Counted from the stretch's first letter, positions 15,713-24,441 are shown. The stretch is DNA of 28,383 nt from JAHJFW01 sp038065635 (GCA_038065635.1 JBBTQP010000044.1:1-28383); one strand, 5' to 3'. Numbers and translations: made by a program. Notes: generated by a model not told the origin, from the sequence alone.

Positions 15713-16867
15713 ATGGAGGAATCACGACAATGGGACGAAAGCCGACTTGGTTGGCTTACGCTTTCCTGGAATACGGGGCTTTCCGCAATGGTTAAGCGGC
15801 GGCTTTATGAGCGGTTTGATCGGGACGGGACCAAAGTCGCCAAAATAAATAAGCAGGATTTGTTCGCGGCCGGAGCTACTCCTGAAGCATCGGCATTATT
15901 TATATCATGGAGATCAACGGCGGATGCTGACTCGTTTGCGGCGAGATGCGAAAAAGACGAAGTTCGGCTCGTGCTGCCTTGGGATGATGAATTTCCGAAG
16001 CTTCTCACAACTACCGCTGAACCGCCGGCGTGTTTATTTTTGCGCGGCGCTAAACTTTCGCTTGAAAACTCGGTTGCGGTAGTCGGGACGCGGCGAATGA
16101 CGAGTTATGGAAGAAGGGCGACGAAAGAATTGACGGAAGGGCTAGCGACTGCCGGATGTACGATCGTCTCAGGTCTCGCGCTCGGAATTGACGGCGTTGC
16201 GCACGCTGCAGCGCTAGACGCGGGAGGGCGGACCGTCGCGGTACTCGGAGGTGGATGTGACACCGCCACGGTTTATCCTGTAGAACACGCGCGGCTTGCG
16301 GATCGGATCGCTTCCGGAAATGGAACGGTGCTTTCGGAGATGCCTCCCGGTACGAATTGCCAAAAATATCACTTCCTACAGCGGAACAGGATTATCGCCG
16401 GGCTAAGTCGCGCGCTCGTTGTAGTGGAAGCGCCGGAAAGATCGGGAGCGCTTGTAACGGCAAAATATGCGCTCGAAGAAAGTCGCGAGGTTTTCGTGGT
16501 CCCTGGGCCGATCACCAACGAACAATCGCGCGGAACCAACGCTTTTCTAAAGTACGGAGCCGCGCCTTGCACGGAGCCGCGAGACATACTCGAAACCCTC
16601 GGCATTGAGGCGGCTACGGTAGCTGTCGCAAATCTCACCGCAGACGAGCATGCGCTGATCGCGGCGCTTGATGTTCCAAAGTATGCGGACGACCTCTGTC
16701 GCGAGCTAAAATGCCCGGCATCCACCCTGTCGGTAACGGCATCTTCGCTCGAATTACGCGGACTTTTGGAACGCGAAGCCGGTGGCACCTACACGCGCAC
16801 AAACCGTAGTGTTGCAACAATTTCCTTTGACAAAACACCAAATCACACGTATCTTCACGAACATTGA
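15713..16867 (+). CDS. dprA: DNA processing protein DprA
   Basis: 384 aa from ATG 15713. Earlier in-frame starts fall in repeat or spacer sequence and add residues unlike the family. It contains an N-terminal helical region (LGWLTLSWNTGLS, near 12-24), then the Rossmann-like DprA core: VGTRRMTSYG (124-133), SGLALGIDGVAH (153-164), VLGGGCD (177-183), QRNRIIAGLS (223-232) and SGALVTA (244-250). A C-terminal winged-helix region lies at about 310-384. DprA loads RecA on incoming single-stranded DNA during natural transformation. Its stop (TGA, 16865-16867) is 2 nt before the topA start, so dprA and topA form an operon, a common pairing. Confidence 0.95.
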   Translation: MEESRQWDESRLGWLTLSWNTGLSAMVKRRLYERFDRDGTKVAKINKQDLFAAGATPEASALFISWRSTADADSFAARCEKDEVRLVLPWDDEFPKLLTTTAEPPACLFLRGAKLSLENSVAVVGTRRMTSYGRRATKELTEGLATAGCTIVSGLALGIDGVAHAAALDAGGRTVAVLGGGCDTATVYPVEHARLADRIASGNGTVLSEMPPGTNCQKYHFLQRNRIIAGLSRALVVVEAPERSGALVTAKYALEESREVFVVPGPITNEQSRGTNAFLKYGAAPCTEPRDILETLGIEAATVAVANLTADEHALIAALDVPKYADDLCRELKCPASTLSVTASSLELRGLLEREAGGTYTRTNRSVATISFDKTPNHTYLHEH

Positions 16868-16869
16868 CT

Positions 16870-19104
16870 ATGAAACTCATAATCGTCGAGTCTCCCACCA
16901 AAGCGAAAACCATTTCGCGGTTCGTTGGAAAGGACTACAAAGTTCTTGCCAGTTACGGCCATGTTCGCGACCTCCCCAAGTCCAAACTCGGCGTGGACAC
17001 GGAACATAACTTCGAGCCGTCGTATGTAGTTTCGGCGGAACACAAGGCGAAGGTTTCGGAGATAAAACAAGCGGCGAAAAAAGCGGACGAAATTCTGTTC
17101 GCTACTGACGAAGACCGAGAAGGAGAGGCCATTTCGTGGCACCTCGCGCAGATATTGGACGAAGAGCCGGAAAAAACTAAACGCATAACTTTCCATGAAA
17201 TCACGAAAGACGCGATCATGGAGGCCCTGAAAAATCCAAGAATGTTGGATATGAAGCAGGTGGACGCGCAACAGGCGCGACGCATTCTTGATCGTCTTGT
17301 CGGATATAAGTTATCCCCTTTCCTTTGGACAAAGGTGAGACGAGGACTATCTGCCGGGCGCGTTCAATCCGTGGCGGTACGTCTTATCGTGGATCGCGAG
17401 CGCGAGATTACCGCGTTCGTGCCACAGGAATACTGGAGCATCGAAGGCGTTTTTGCTTCACCGAAAAACGAAACGTTCGACGCGAAACTGCATTCGCTCT
17501 CCGGAAAAACCCTGGACAAGATGGCGCTCAAATCCAAAGCTGATGCTGACGCGCTTCTTGGCGATTTACGCTCCGTATCGTATTCGGTGACTTCCGTTGA
17601 GACGAAAGATAAAAAGGCCTCCCCTCCTCCGCCGTTCACGACTTCAACTTTGCAACAGGAGGCGAACCGACGTTTGGGATTTTCCGCGAAACAGACCATG
17701 ACGATAGCGCAAAAATTGTACGAAGGTGTGGATATCGGCGAGGAAGGCGCGGTCGGGTTAATAACATACATGCGTACGGACTCGGTCAACATGGCTGATA
17801 AATTCTTAACCGAAGCGAACGATTTTATTACAAAAGAATACGGAGCAAAATACGCGCTGGAATCTCCGCGCAAATATAAAACGAAAAGCAAAGGAGCACA
17901 GGAAGCGCACGAGGCAATTCGTCCAACTGATCCGTCGCGCGATCCTGACTTACTCGTGTCATCGCTAGATCCGGGACAATTAAAACTCTACAAACTGATT
18001 TGGCAACGAGCGCTCGCGACGCAAATGCAGGACGCAAAATTGCTCGGCACGTCCGTGGACATCACCGGTGGCAATGCCATGTTCCGCGCGACAGGACAAC
18101 AAGTGGCGTTCGACGGTTATCTCAAACTTTATCCGGATCAGGACAAAGATAAATTTCTACCGGAGTTGGCGGAAAAAGACGCGATCAAAACCCAAGAAAT
18201 CGAAGGCAAACAACACTTCACCGAACCTGCGGCGCGATATTCGGACGCGACTCTCGTTAAAGCGCTGGAAGAGCTCGGCATCGGCCGTCCTTCGACTTAC
18301 GCGCCGACCATCTCAACCGTTATAGATCGCGGATACGTGGAACGAGACGAGAAAAAGCGCCTGCTCCCGACGGACATCGGATACGAAGTTACGGATCTTC
18401 TGGTCGCGAACTTTCCGGATATCGTAGATTTTGAATTCACTGCGCGAATGGAAAACTCCCTCGATAATATCGCAGAAGGACGGATGGACTGGCGACCTCT
18501 TATCTCGGCATTTTACGGACCGTTCAAAATCACGCTGGACAAACGCGAAAAAGATTTAGCGGCCGAGGCGGAAAAAGAAGCCGAGGGCGTAACTTGCCCG
18601 AAGTGCGATAAGCCGATGACAATCAAACACGGACGATTCGGAAAATTCCTGGCGTGTGTGGGTTATCCGGAATGCAAAGGAACGCGACAAATGCCGGGAG
18701 AGAAGCAACGCGCTGAACCCGAACCGACGGATGAAAAATGCGCCGCGTGTGGCGCAATGATGGTGAAAAAAATCGGGCGCTTTGGCCCGTTCCTTTCGTG
18801 TTCAAAATATCCTGAATGCAAAACGATAAAGAACATTGAAAAACCGGTGCTGGACGAGGAAGGAAATATCATCGTCTGCCCAAAATGCAAACAAGGACAA
18901 ATCACGGAACGCAAATCGAAAAAGGGAAAGATTTTCTTTTCCTGCAACCGCTATCCGGAATGCGACCAGGCGTTTTGGGACAAACCGACCGGCACGGTCT
19001 GTCCGAAATGCGGATACGCTACGCTCGTGGCAAAAGGAAAATCAAAAATCTCATGCCCGAACGAGGGATGTGGATACAAAGCGGAACGCGAGGGAGCGGA
19101 ATGA
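16870..19104 (+). CDS. topA: DNA topoisomerase I
   Basis: 744 aa from ATG 16870; a TTG six bases earlier is possible but less likely. Type IA topoisomerase relaxing negative supercoils. TOPRIM domain with SPTKAKT (8-14), YGHVRDLP (29-36) and the acidic triad in ATDEDREGEA (78-87). VGYKLSPFLW precedes RRGLSAGRVQSVAVR, and the catalytic tyrosine is Y300 in GLITYMRTDS. Four C-terminal zinc ribbons follow, each opening with a C-x-x-C pair: CPKCDKPM, CAACGAMM, CPKCKQGQ and CPKCGYAT; the first three close with YPEC. It sits 2 nt downstream of dprA and is followed by a family B hairpin. Confidence 0.97.
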   Translation: MKLIIVESPTKAKTISRFVGKDYKVLASYGHVRDLPKSKLGVDTEHNFEPSYVVSAEHKAKVSEIKQAAKKADEILFATDEDREGEAISWHLAQILDEEPEKTKRITFHEITKDAIMEALKNPRMLDMKQVDAQQARRILDRLVGYKLSPFLWTKVRRGLSAGRVQSVAVRLIVDREREITAFVPQEYWSIEGVFASPKNETFDAKLHSLSGKTLDKMALKSKADADALLGDLRSVSYSVTSVETKDKKASPPPPFTTSTLQQEANRRLGFSAKQTMTIAQKLYEGVDIGEEGAVGLITYMRTDSVNMADKFLTEANDFITKEYGAKYALESPRKYKTKSKGAQEAHEAIRPTDPSRDPDLLVSSLDPGQLKLYKLIWQRALATQMQDAKLLGTSVDITGGNAMFRATGQQVAFDGYLKLYPDQDKDKFLPELAEKDAIKTQEIEGKQHFTEPAARYSDATLVKALEELGIGRPSTYAPTISTVIDRGYVERDEKKRLLPTDIGYEVTDLLVANFPDIVDFEFTARMENSLDNIAEGRMDWRPLISAFYGPFKITLDKREKDLAAEAEKEAEGVTCPKCDKPMTIKHGRFGKFLACVGYPECKGTRQMPGEKQRAEPEPTDEKCAACGAMMVKKIGRFGPFLSCSKYPECKTIKNIEKPVLDEEGNIIVCPKCKQGQITERKSKKGKIFFSCNRYPECDQAFWDKPTGTVCPKCGYATLVAKGKSKISCPNEGCGYKAEREGAE

Positions 19105-19121
19105 ACTCACCACTGCAACCC

Positions 19122-19259
19122 GTCATTGCGAGGAGGCTTTCGCGATGTGACAATCTTATCTCTCCGTCATTGCGAGCCCCAGCAGGGGCGTGGCAATCTA
19201 ATCGAAAATAATTATTACTCTTATTAGATTGCCACGTCGTTGCTACTCCTCGCAATGAC
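19122..19259. repeat. Long hairpin repeat (family B, copy 3)
   Basis: Arms GTCATTGCGAGG... and ...CCTCGCAATGAC, with an inner ACGTGGCAATCTAAT-type motif. It lies between the convergent topA and 392-aa genes and could serve as a bidirectional transcription stop. Confidence 0.8.
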
Positions 19260-19277
19260 AGAGACGAGCTGGTGTCA

Positions 19278-20456
19278 CTATTGTTTTTTGTCGTCCGTTT
19301 CCTCTACCCCCATCTTTCTCAACGTCCAATCTAGAATTTTCTCGGGAACACTCAACGCCCATTTGAGCTTTTCGACGATATCTTTTGAGAAGACGTGCTT
19401 CAATCCTTTATCTATCCAACCCATGATTTTTGAAAATCCGAACAACGGTACACCGATTCCAACGCCTGCCGTCCTACTCAAGCCCTCGCCTACGCCTTTC
19501 ACAAACGCCTTGGCGGCACCACCTGATTTTTCCGCCTTTTGAGACGCGAACTCCGCTTCTACTTTCGCTACTGTTACATCCTCTTTCGCTTTCTCTGCCA
19601 ACTTCTCCTTTTTCGCCGCATCCGCATCCGCAGCTTCGATGGACTGAAGATGTTCGCGAGACTGATTCAGCAGACGATCAATGCCGAGAGCGGCAGCTGT
19701 CAGTTCTGACATCTCGACTTTTGACTTCTCGACCGAGGTTTCAAGCTCCTTTCGCTTCTCAATCAACTTTACCGCTTTTTCTTTCTGCTCCGCAGGAAGC
19801 GCCTCAACGTCGTTAGCCGGCGCGCCCTTCAGTAGCTCCGCCATCTCCTCATCCAATTTCATCATCAAACCCTCGCTTCGTTTAATCTCATCGGCTTTCT
19901 TGACTTGAAGCGCGCGATTGTTCAGTATCGCGATCTCGCGACTCAAAACTCCTATATTCGCATCGTCTTTTTCCGTACGATCCGACTCCGGTATGGAATA
20001 CAACTCGTCAAGCGCTTTCTTTTTTTGATCAATCTGATTATTCAATTCCGTTGCTTCAAGACTCGTCACTGGTACAGGCGTTTGCTCAACGACCGGGGCC
20101 GCTTCCATTGGTTGCGTTTCGGTTGCCGTGGCTGGAACGGCCTCACCGATTTCCTGTACAGGAACACCGATTATTCGCTCAGCTTCAGCTGTCGCTTTGT
20201 TTTTTAAAGCCGATACACCGGACTTTGACGTTTCATCGCTATCTTTCAATTCCGCTTCCAAATCCTTTTCACCAGCCACTTCGCCGGCAACGACTTCCGT
20301 TGCATCGCCAATATTCCGTTCAGCACTCTCCGCTTCACTTCCAATCTTATCGGTTACCAGCTCGAGATTAAAACCCTCAAAGTTAATTTTTTCTTTTTCA
20401 GCTTTCTCAGCCTCAGCGTCAGGAATCTGTTCAAGTTTTAGTGCGGGTTCGCCCAT
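19278..20456 (-). CDS. Glu/Lys-rich coiled-coil protein of unknown function, 392 aa
   Basis: From ATG 20456 (MGEPALKLEQIPD). A TTG at 20486 would add ten residues. Residues 1-130 are acidic and low-complexity. Residues 130-300 are heptad-like helices (IDQKKKALDELY, VKLIEKRKELETSVEKSKVE) that predict a coiled coil. The C-terminal 80 residues hold a Gly-rich amphipathic patch (GVGEGLSRTAGVGIGVPLFG) and a charged helix. There is no clear membrane span, though the Gly-rich patch could touch the membrane. A TAAAAT -10 box (20467-20472) ends 10 nt before the ATG. The gene stands alone between repeats. I do not recognise the family; a structural or scaffold role is a guess from composition. Confidence 0.75.
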   Translation of the reverse strand: MGEPALKLEQIPDAEAEKAEKEKINFEGFNLELVTDKIGSEAESAERNIGDATEVVAGEVAGEKDLEAELKDSDETSKSGVSALKNKATAEAERIIGVPVQEIGEAVPATATETQPMEAAPVVEQTPVPVTSLEATELNNQIDQKKKALDELYSIPESDRTEKDDANIGVLSREIAILNNRALQVKKADEIKRSEGLMMKLDEEMAELLKGAPANDVEALPAEQKEKAVKLIEKRKELETSVEKSKVEMSELTAAALGIDRLLNQSREHLQSIEAADADAAKKEKLAEKAKEDVTVAKVEAEFASQKAEKSGGAAKAFVKGVGEGLSRTAGVGIGVPLFGFSKIMGWIDKGLKHVFSKDIVEKLKWALSVPEKILDWTLRKMGVEETDDKKQ

Positions 20457-20491
20457 ATTGAGTGATATTTTAGAAATTATTCCCAATAAGT

Positions 20492-20553
20492 TCCCTCCCC
20501 TTGGGACAAGGGGAGGTTAGGAGGGGTTCACTCCCCCTTGTCCCAAGGGGGAG
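20492..20553. repeat. CT/GA-rich hairpin repeat (family A, copy 2)
   Basis: CTCCCCTTGGGACAAGGGGAG and, inverted after a GGTTAGGAGGGG link, CTCCCCCTTGTCCCAAGGGGGAG. It has the same architecture as 1806-1893. It lies between the divergent 392-aa and 225-aa genes. Confidence 0.7.
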
Positions 20554-20629
20554 AAAAAAGTCTGGATTAATCCAAAAATACCACGTTTTTACACTTTTGT
20601 CAGATTGTTGGCGTATTTGCCAATCCCCC

Positions 20630-20658
20630 TTGACAAATAGTCATATTTATGCTATATT
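20630..20658 (+). promoter_or_regulatory. Strong consensus promoter with extended -10
   Basis: TTGACA (20630-20635), exactly 17 nt, then TGC plus TATATT (20653-20658). This is the best promoter in the window. The predicted start near 20665 gives a leader of about 60 nt carrying a canonical ribosome-binding site. Confidence 0.8.
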
Positions 20659-20714
20659 GTTTCTTCAGTTCGAACATTCGACCTCGAATACCAGACTCAA
20701 CAACCCACCAAACC

Positions 20715-20721
20715 AAGGAGG
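20715..20721 (+). promoter_or_regulatory. Canonical Shine-Dalgarno site AAGGAGG
   Basis: AAGGAGG ends 5 nt before the ATG at 20727 and fixes the start. It is the only full-strength site I find upstream of a called gene in this window; most neighbours have none. Confidence 0.85.
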
Positions 20722-20726
20722 CCTCC

Positions 20727-21404
20727 ATGGCCAAGCCGAGCTCGATCCTCATCAACATCCACACCCCCCGCATCATCTTGAGGGACAAGGACGGCAAGGA
20801 GATCAAAACCGCCCTCACGTGCTTCGTCCAGAAACTCAGGAAGCTCTTCGACAAGCACCTCGATCAGCCTCGCGCTCAGCCCATCACGCGCACGGTCTCC
20901 AAGATCGTGGAGGAGAAGCGCATCGCCGAGGGCGAGAAGCGCGGGACCAACGTGCGAGCCGGACGCGGCGACACGGGCATGCAGGTCTTCGGACCCGACG
21001 GCATCAAAAACATGGAGCTGTCGAGCTTCATCTCCGCGATGCGTTCGCACGGGTACGTTGCTACGCAGGCGTACTACCAGCCGGTTCCGGCGCGCGACAA
21101 GAGCGGCGAGATGACCGACGACTTCAAGTACAACTTCAAAATTCGCTTCTCTCGCGAGGCGGACGCGGAGCCCCTTGGCGAGGGCTTCGAGGAGAAGTTG
21201 GTCGACATCCTCGGCGGCCAGATCTTCCAGCGCTGTGACGTGTGGGAGAACGATCACTCCCATACGATCAACCCGTCCGGCGGCATCGACCCGAACTGCG
21301 GGACCTTCCTGCGACTCTCCATGGACGAACGTGGGGAGTACGCGACCAAGCAAGACACGAAGAAGCGCCAGCAGCCCTCCCCCGCCCCCACCCCCACGGC
21401 CTGA
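20727..21404 (+). CDS. Unknown 225-aa soluble protein with GC-rich codon use and strong expression signals
   Basis: No signal peptide or membrane helix. It opens with a hydrophobic strand region (SSILINIHTPRIILRDKDGK), continues with a charged helical part (30-75), a Gly/Arg stretch (GTNVRAGRGDTGMQVFGPDG) and mixed alpha/beta sequence containing FISAMRSHGYVATQAYYQPV, FKYNFKIRF and CDVWENDHSHTINPSGG, and ends in a Pro-rich tail (PSPAPTPTA). Codons end overwhelmingly in G or C (GGC, CTC, ATC, AAG, GAG), unlike flanking genes rich in GAA, AAA and GCG. A consensus promoter, strong Shine-Dalgarno and dedicated hairpin terminator surround it. This points to an abundant product, a transferred cassette, or both. 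I do not recognise the family and assign no activity. Confidence 0.85.
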   Translation: MAKPSSILINIHTPRIILRDKDGKEIKTALTCFVQKLRKLFDKHLDQPRAQPITRTVSKIVEEKRIAEGEKRGTNVRAGRGDTGMQVFGPDGIKNMELSSFISAMRSHGYVATQAYYQPVPARDKSGEMTDDFKYNFKIRFSREADAEPLGEGFEEKLVDILGGQIFQRCDVWENDHSHTINPSGGIDPNCGTFLRLSMDERGEYATKQDTKKRQQPSPAPTPTA

Positions 21405-21420
21405 TCAGCCGTCTCACAAA

Positions 21421-21471
21421 AGAGGCCCTTCGTCCAACCGCGTCACTCGCGGTCTCGGATGGAGGGTCTCT
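21421..21471. terminator. Bidirectional hairpin terminator
   Basis: AGAGGCCCTTCGTCC (21421-21435) pairs with GGATGGAGGGTCTCT (21457-21471) over 15 bp with three G-U pairs. Inside, CCGCG/CGCGG closes a 5-nt loop. In the minus direction a CTCTTTTG tract follows, suiting truD, which stops at 21474; in the plus direction it ends the 225-aa gene. Confidence 0.75.
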
Positions 21472-21473
21472 TG

Positions 21474-22880
21474 CTATTCATCTTCTCCTTTATTTTCTTC
21501 ATTCCTCAAATCTCTCCTAACCATTACTTTCGCGAAACGATTTTTTATTTCTTCCATTGAGCCCTCGCCGAGCGCGTTGAATGAATCCACTTCCTCCAAT
21601 TTTACCCATTCCGGAATCGGCATTCCTTCGTGAACTTGAAATATATGCGAAAGATACGATGTGGCATACGCGCCTTTCGGCAGCACGAATCGCACAACCC
21701 AACCTTCCGGAACAGCTCGCCACTGAAACGCTTCCGGCACAATGAGCGATTGAATACTTCGATCAGAAACCTGCAAATACGGATACAATTTCATCGTTTC
21801 CAAATAATTATCAGTTCTATCGTACGCCATTAACTCGCGATATTCCGGAAGCGGACCGCGCGGTGAAAAAGGCAGTGGTAATGTTTCGGGCATTTCGCCG
21901 CCAACTTCTGCAATACGAGAAAAATGACGATTTACTAGCCACGACGCATAGGCATAAACCCACATCTTCACCTGATCTTTTATTAGAGAGATGGCAGCCC
22001 GTGTCTTTAAGGGATCGCGTTCCAAAGCTTCCAGAACAGTGATTTCATCTCGCAATGTGAACGGAAAGTGCCGTGCTAACCGGAGCATGGTTTCCCAATC
22101 GCCATACGCCTCGCCGAGCGAAAGTCGAAGATCGCGATAGAGTGGTACGTCAAAAGGGCCGGGTTCTCCAAAGTATACGCGAAGCGCGCCGCCGATGTCG
22201 TTTTGTAAAATTTTCTGTCCAAGACGATGCGAAATAATGCGAGTCCCGAATCTCTGTGGGCCGTAATAGTTTACAAAGCCGCGAGATGCGATGTTTTTCA
22301 TGAACGGCTCGATGTTCGCGTTAGCATCACCGCGAACAAAAATCGTGAAACGATTCCCTGCCAAATCTCCCGGCTGAAGCGCTCCGCTTCCGTGCTTAAC
22401 TGGTCGTAGCATCAAGTGCGGATGTGAAAGCGCCTCGGCATGTTCCTTTTTTACTCCTCGCAAACTTAAACGCTGAGACGTGACCGCGAACGCGTCTTTA
22501 ATTCCTGCGTGACCGATCTTTCCGCCTTCCACATCCAACGATTCCAACAAATCAGCTTGAGCGTGCGGCCACGGAAGCGCGACCTTGATTAGATCCGCCC
22601 ACAATGTCCGGCAATCCTCTGAATCCTTAAATTTCTCGGATGACACGATCGGAACGACCGTGCCGTCCAAAAGAACTTCCTCAACTATAAAATCTTGAGG
22701 AAAAAGTCGGATGTATCCGCTTGGCCTTCTTGGAGACAAAAAAGTGACGCCAATTTCACCCAATATCTTCTCCGGATCCGTCGGTGCCGGCCTATCAAGT
22801 CGCTCCGGATGCGTGCTCCGAATGGCTGAAACCGTTTCTTGCTCGGCTTTCAATAGCGCCTGGGATGCTGATTCTTTCAT
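21474..22880 (-). CDS. truD: tRNA pseudouridine synthase D
   Basis: 468 aa. Converts U13 of tRNAs to pseudouridine in the family type. It shows the TruD motifs: PQDFIVEE (61-68), GHAGIKDAFAVTSQ (123-136) with catalytic D129, GNRFTI (175-180) and NYYGPQRFG (204-212). The N-terminal 45 residues and the large middle segment make it longer than E. coli TruD (about 350 aa). The gene is divergent from rel with only 55 nt between them. The start ATG lies 6 nt after an extended -10 element, so translation is probably from a leaderless mRNA. Confidence 0.93.
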   Translation of the reverse strand: MKESASQALLKAEQETVSAIRSTHPERLDRPAPTDPEKILGEIGVTFLSPRRPSGYIRLFPQDFIVEEVLLDGTVVPIVSSEKFKDSEDCRTLWADLIKVALPWPHAQADLLESLDVEGGKIGHAGIKDAFAVTSQRLSLRGVKKEHAEALSHPHLMLRPVKHGSGALQPGDLAGNRFTIFVRGDANANIEPFMKNIASRGFVNYYGPQRFGTRIISHRLGQKILQNDIGGALRVYFGEPGPFDVPLYRDLRLSLGEAYGDWETMLRLARHFPFTLRDEITVLEALERDPLKTRAAISLIKDQVKMWVYAYASWLVNRHFSRIAEVGGEMPETLPLPFSPRGPLPEYRELMAYDRTDNYLETMKLYPYLQVSDRSIQSLIVPEAFQWRAVPEGWVVRFVLPKGAYATSYLSHIFQVHEGMPIPEWVKLEEVDSFNALGEGSMEEIKNRFAKVMVRRDLRNEENKGEDE

Positions 22881-22886
22881 CGGTAC

Positions 22887-22914
22887 AGTTTATCACTCTG
22901 TTTTCTCTTCTCAA
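22887..22914 (-). promoter_or_regulatory. truD promoter, predicted leaderless
   Basis: Minus strand: TTGAGA (22909-22914), 16-nt spacer, TGA plus TAAACT (22887-22892). The -10 ends 6 nt before the truD ATG, so transcription should begin at or next to the A of the start codon. Confidence 0.65.
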
Positions 22915-22929
22915 AGCAGGTGATAGGAT
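22901..22929 (+). promoter_or_regulatory. rel promoter, predicted leaderless
   Basis: Extended -10 TGA plus TAGGAT (22924-22929), 6 nt before the rel ATG at 22936, with a poor -35 (TTTTCT, 22901-22906). It overlaps the divergent truD promoter, so the two may compete for RNA polymerase. Confidence 0.5.
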
Positions 22930-22935
22930 AGCGGT

Positions 22936-24438
22936 ATGCCTATCAGCACCGCGTATTTAGCATTGGAAAACGCCGTACGGAGCTATAATCCGGGGGCTGA
23001 TCTTGAAATACTGAAACGCGCGTACGATTTCGCTACAGAAGCGCACGCCGAACAGAAACGCGCGTCCGGAGAGCCGTACATCATTCACCCGATTACTACT
23101 GCCATGACGCTGGCGGAGATGCGCCTTCCGATTCAGATCGTGGTTGCCGGTTTGCTTCACGACGTTCCGGAAGATACGCCGCGCACAATTGAACAAATAG
23201 AAAAAGAATTCGGTCCGGACGTGGCAAAGCTCGTTGCAGGAATTACCAAACTTGGAAAAATCAAATACCGAGGAATAGAAAGGTACATAGAAAATCTCCG
23301 CAAGATGTTTTTGGCGATGGCAGAAGACGTGCGCGTTGTCGTAATAAAATTTGCCGATCGCCTTCACAATCTTGAAACGCTCGGCGCCATACCGCCGAAA
23401 AAACAATATCGAGTGGCTTTGGAAAGCCTGGAAATTTTTGCGCCGATCGCAAACCGACTGGGCATGGGAGAAATGAAAGGACGACTGGAAGACGCGGCTT
23501 TCAAATACGTGTTCCCGAAAGAATACGAGTGGACTAGAAATTTGGTTGAAACTTCGGATCGCCAACAGCAGGGTTACTTGAACAAGATAATGGGGCTCGC
23601 TCGCAAAGACCTTGCGGACGCAAAACTTGAAGTCATCGACATTCACGGCCGCGCCAAACACCTCTACTCCACTTATCGCAAACTATTGAAAAACGAACGA
23701 AACATCGCGCGAATCTACGACCTTATCGCCGTTCGCGTACTCGTCCCAACCGTGGCTGATTGCTACGGCGCGCTCGGGATCATCCATGGACGATGGACGC
23801 CGCTAAAAGGCCGCATCAAGGACTACATGGCGCAACCAAAACCAAACGGATATCGCTCACTGCATACCACCGTGTTTTGCGAAGACGGCGAGATCGTGGA
23901 GTTTCAGATCCGCACTCCGGAAATGCACCAAGCGGCCGAATACGGTATCGCCGCGCACTGGGCGTATTCGGAAATGGGCAAACGCTCTACCGCGTCCATA
24001 TCTTCTCGCATAGATTGGGTTTCGCAGCTCGCCGACATCCAACAGGAACTGAAAGACAAAAAAGAATATCTTCATTCGTTGGAGGATTTAAAAATCGACG
24101 TGTTCCGCGATCGCATTTTCGTTTTCACTCCGCGCGGCGACGTTCTTGATCTTCCGGAAGATTCCACTCCGGTGGATTTCGCTTACAACATACATACGGA
24201 TCTTGGAAACACGTGTACGTCAGCAAAGGTAAACGATGAAATGGCGCCACTTAGCCAAACCCTGAAAAGCGGGGATATCGTGGAGATCGTCATAGATAAA
24301 AACCGCAAAGGGCCGAATCCAGATTGGCTAAAATTCGTAAAAACGCATCACGCTAAAAGCAAGATTCGACAATACGCGCGCGCCGGAATCGCGAGCTGGA
24401 TAAAAGGAGTAATACCGGGAAATTTCCTAAAAAAATAG
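22936..24438 (+). CDS. rel: Bifunctional (p)ppGpp synthetase/hydrolase, short Rel/SpoT form
   Basis: 500 aa. HD hydrolase domain (about 20-190) with intact H75-D76 in LLHDVPED and KFADRLHNLETL (138-149). Synthetase domain (about 230-350) with RIKD (293-296), the R-x-K-D type usual for bifunctional enzymes, followed by YMAQPKPNGYRSLHTT and VEFQIRT. TGS domain at 388-452 (IFVFTPRGDVLDLPEDSTPV). The protein ends soon after TGS, so the zinc-finger/helical and ACT regulatory domains of full-length Rel (about 730 aa) are absent. It makes and degrades the stringent-response alarmone; without the C-terminal ribosome-sensing parts, control may differ from E. coli RelA. A family B hairpin follows. Confidence 0.95.
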   Translation: MPISTAYLALENAVRSYNPGADLEILKRAYDFATEAHAEQKRASGEPYIIHPITTAMTLAEMRLPIQIVVAGLLHDVPEDTPRTIEQIEKEFGPDVAKLVAGITKLGKIKYRGIERYIENLRKMFLAMAEDVRVVVIKFADRLHNLETLGAIPPKKQYRVALESLEIFAPIANRLGMGEMKGRLEDAAFKYVFPKEYEWTRNLVETSDRQQQGYLNKIMGLARKDLADAKLEVIDIHGRAKHLYSTYRKLLKNERNIARIYDLIAVRVLVPTVADCYGALGIIHGRWTPLKGRIKDYMAQPKPNGYRSLHTTVFCEDGEIVEFQIRTPEMHQAAEYGIAAHWAYSEMGKRSTASISSRIDWVSQLADIQQELKDKKEYLHSLEDLKIDVFRDRIFVFTPRGDVLDLPEDSTPVDFAYNIHTDLGNTCTSAKVNDEMAPLSQTLKSGDIVEIVIDKNRKGPNPDWLKFVKTHHAKSKIRQYARAGIASWIKGVIPGNFLKK

Positions 24439-24441
24439 TCC

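Noticed and set aside
15715..15795. GGAGGA followed 9 nt later by an ATG opening a 21-codon ORF
   Set aside because: The frame is a shadow of the dprA N-terminus, which carries family-like residues in the other frame.
20697..21353. 218-codon open frame on the minus strand opposite the 225-aa gene
   Set aside because: Typical antisense shadow of a GC-rich gene; the plus-strand gene has promoter, ribosome-binding site and terminator.
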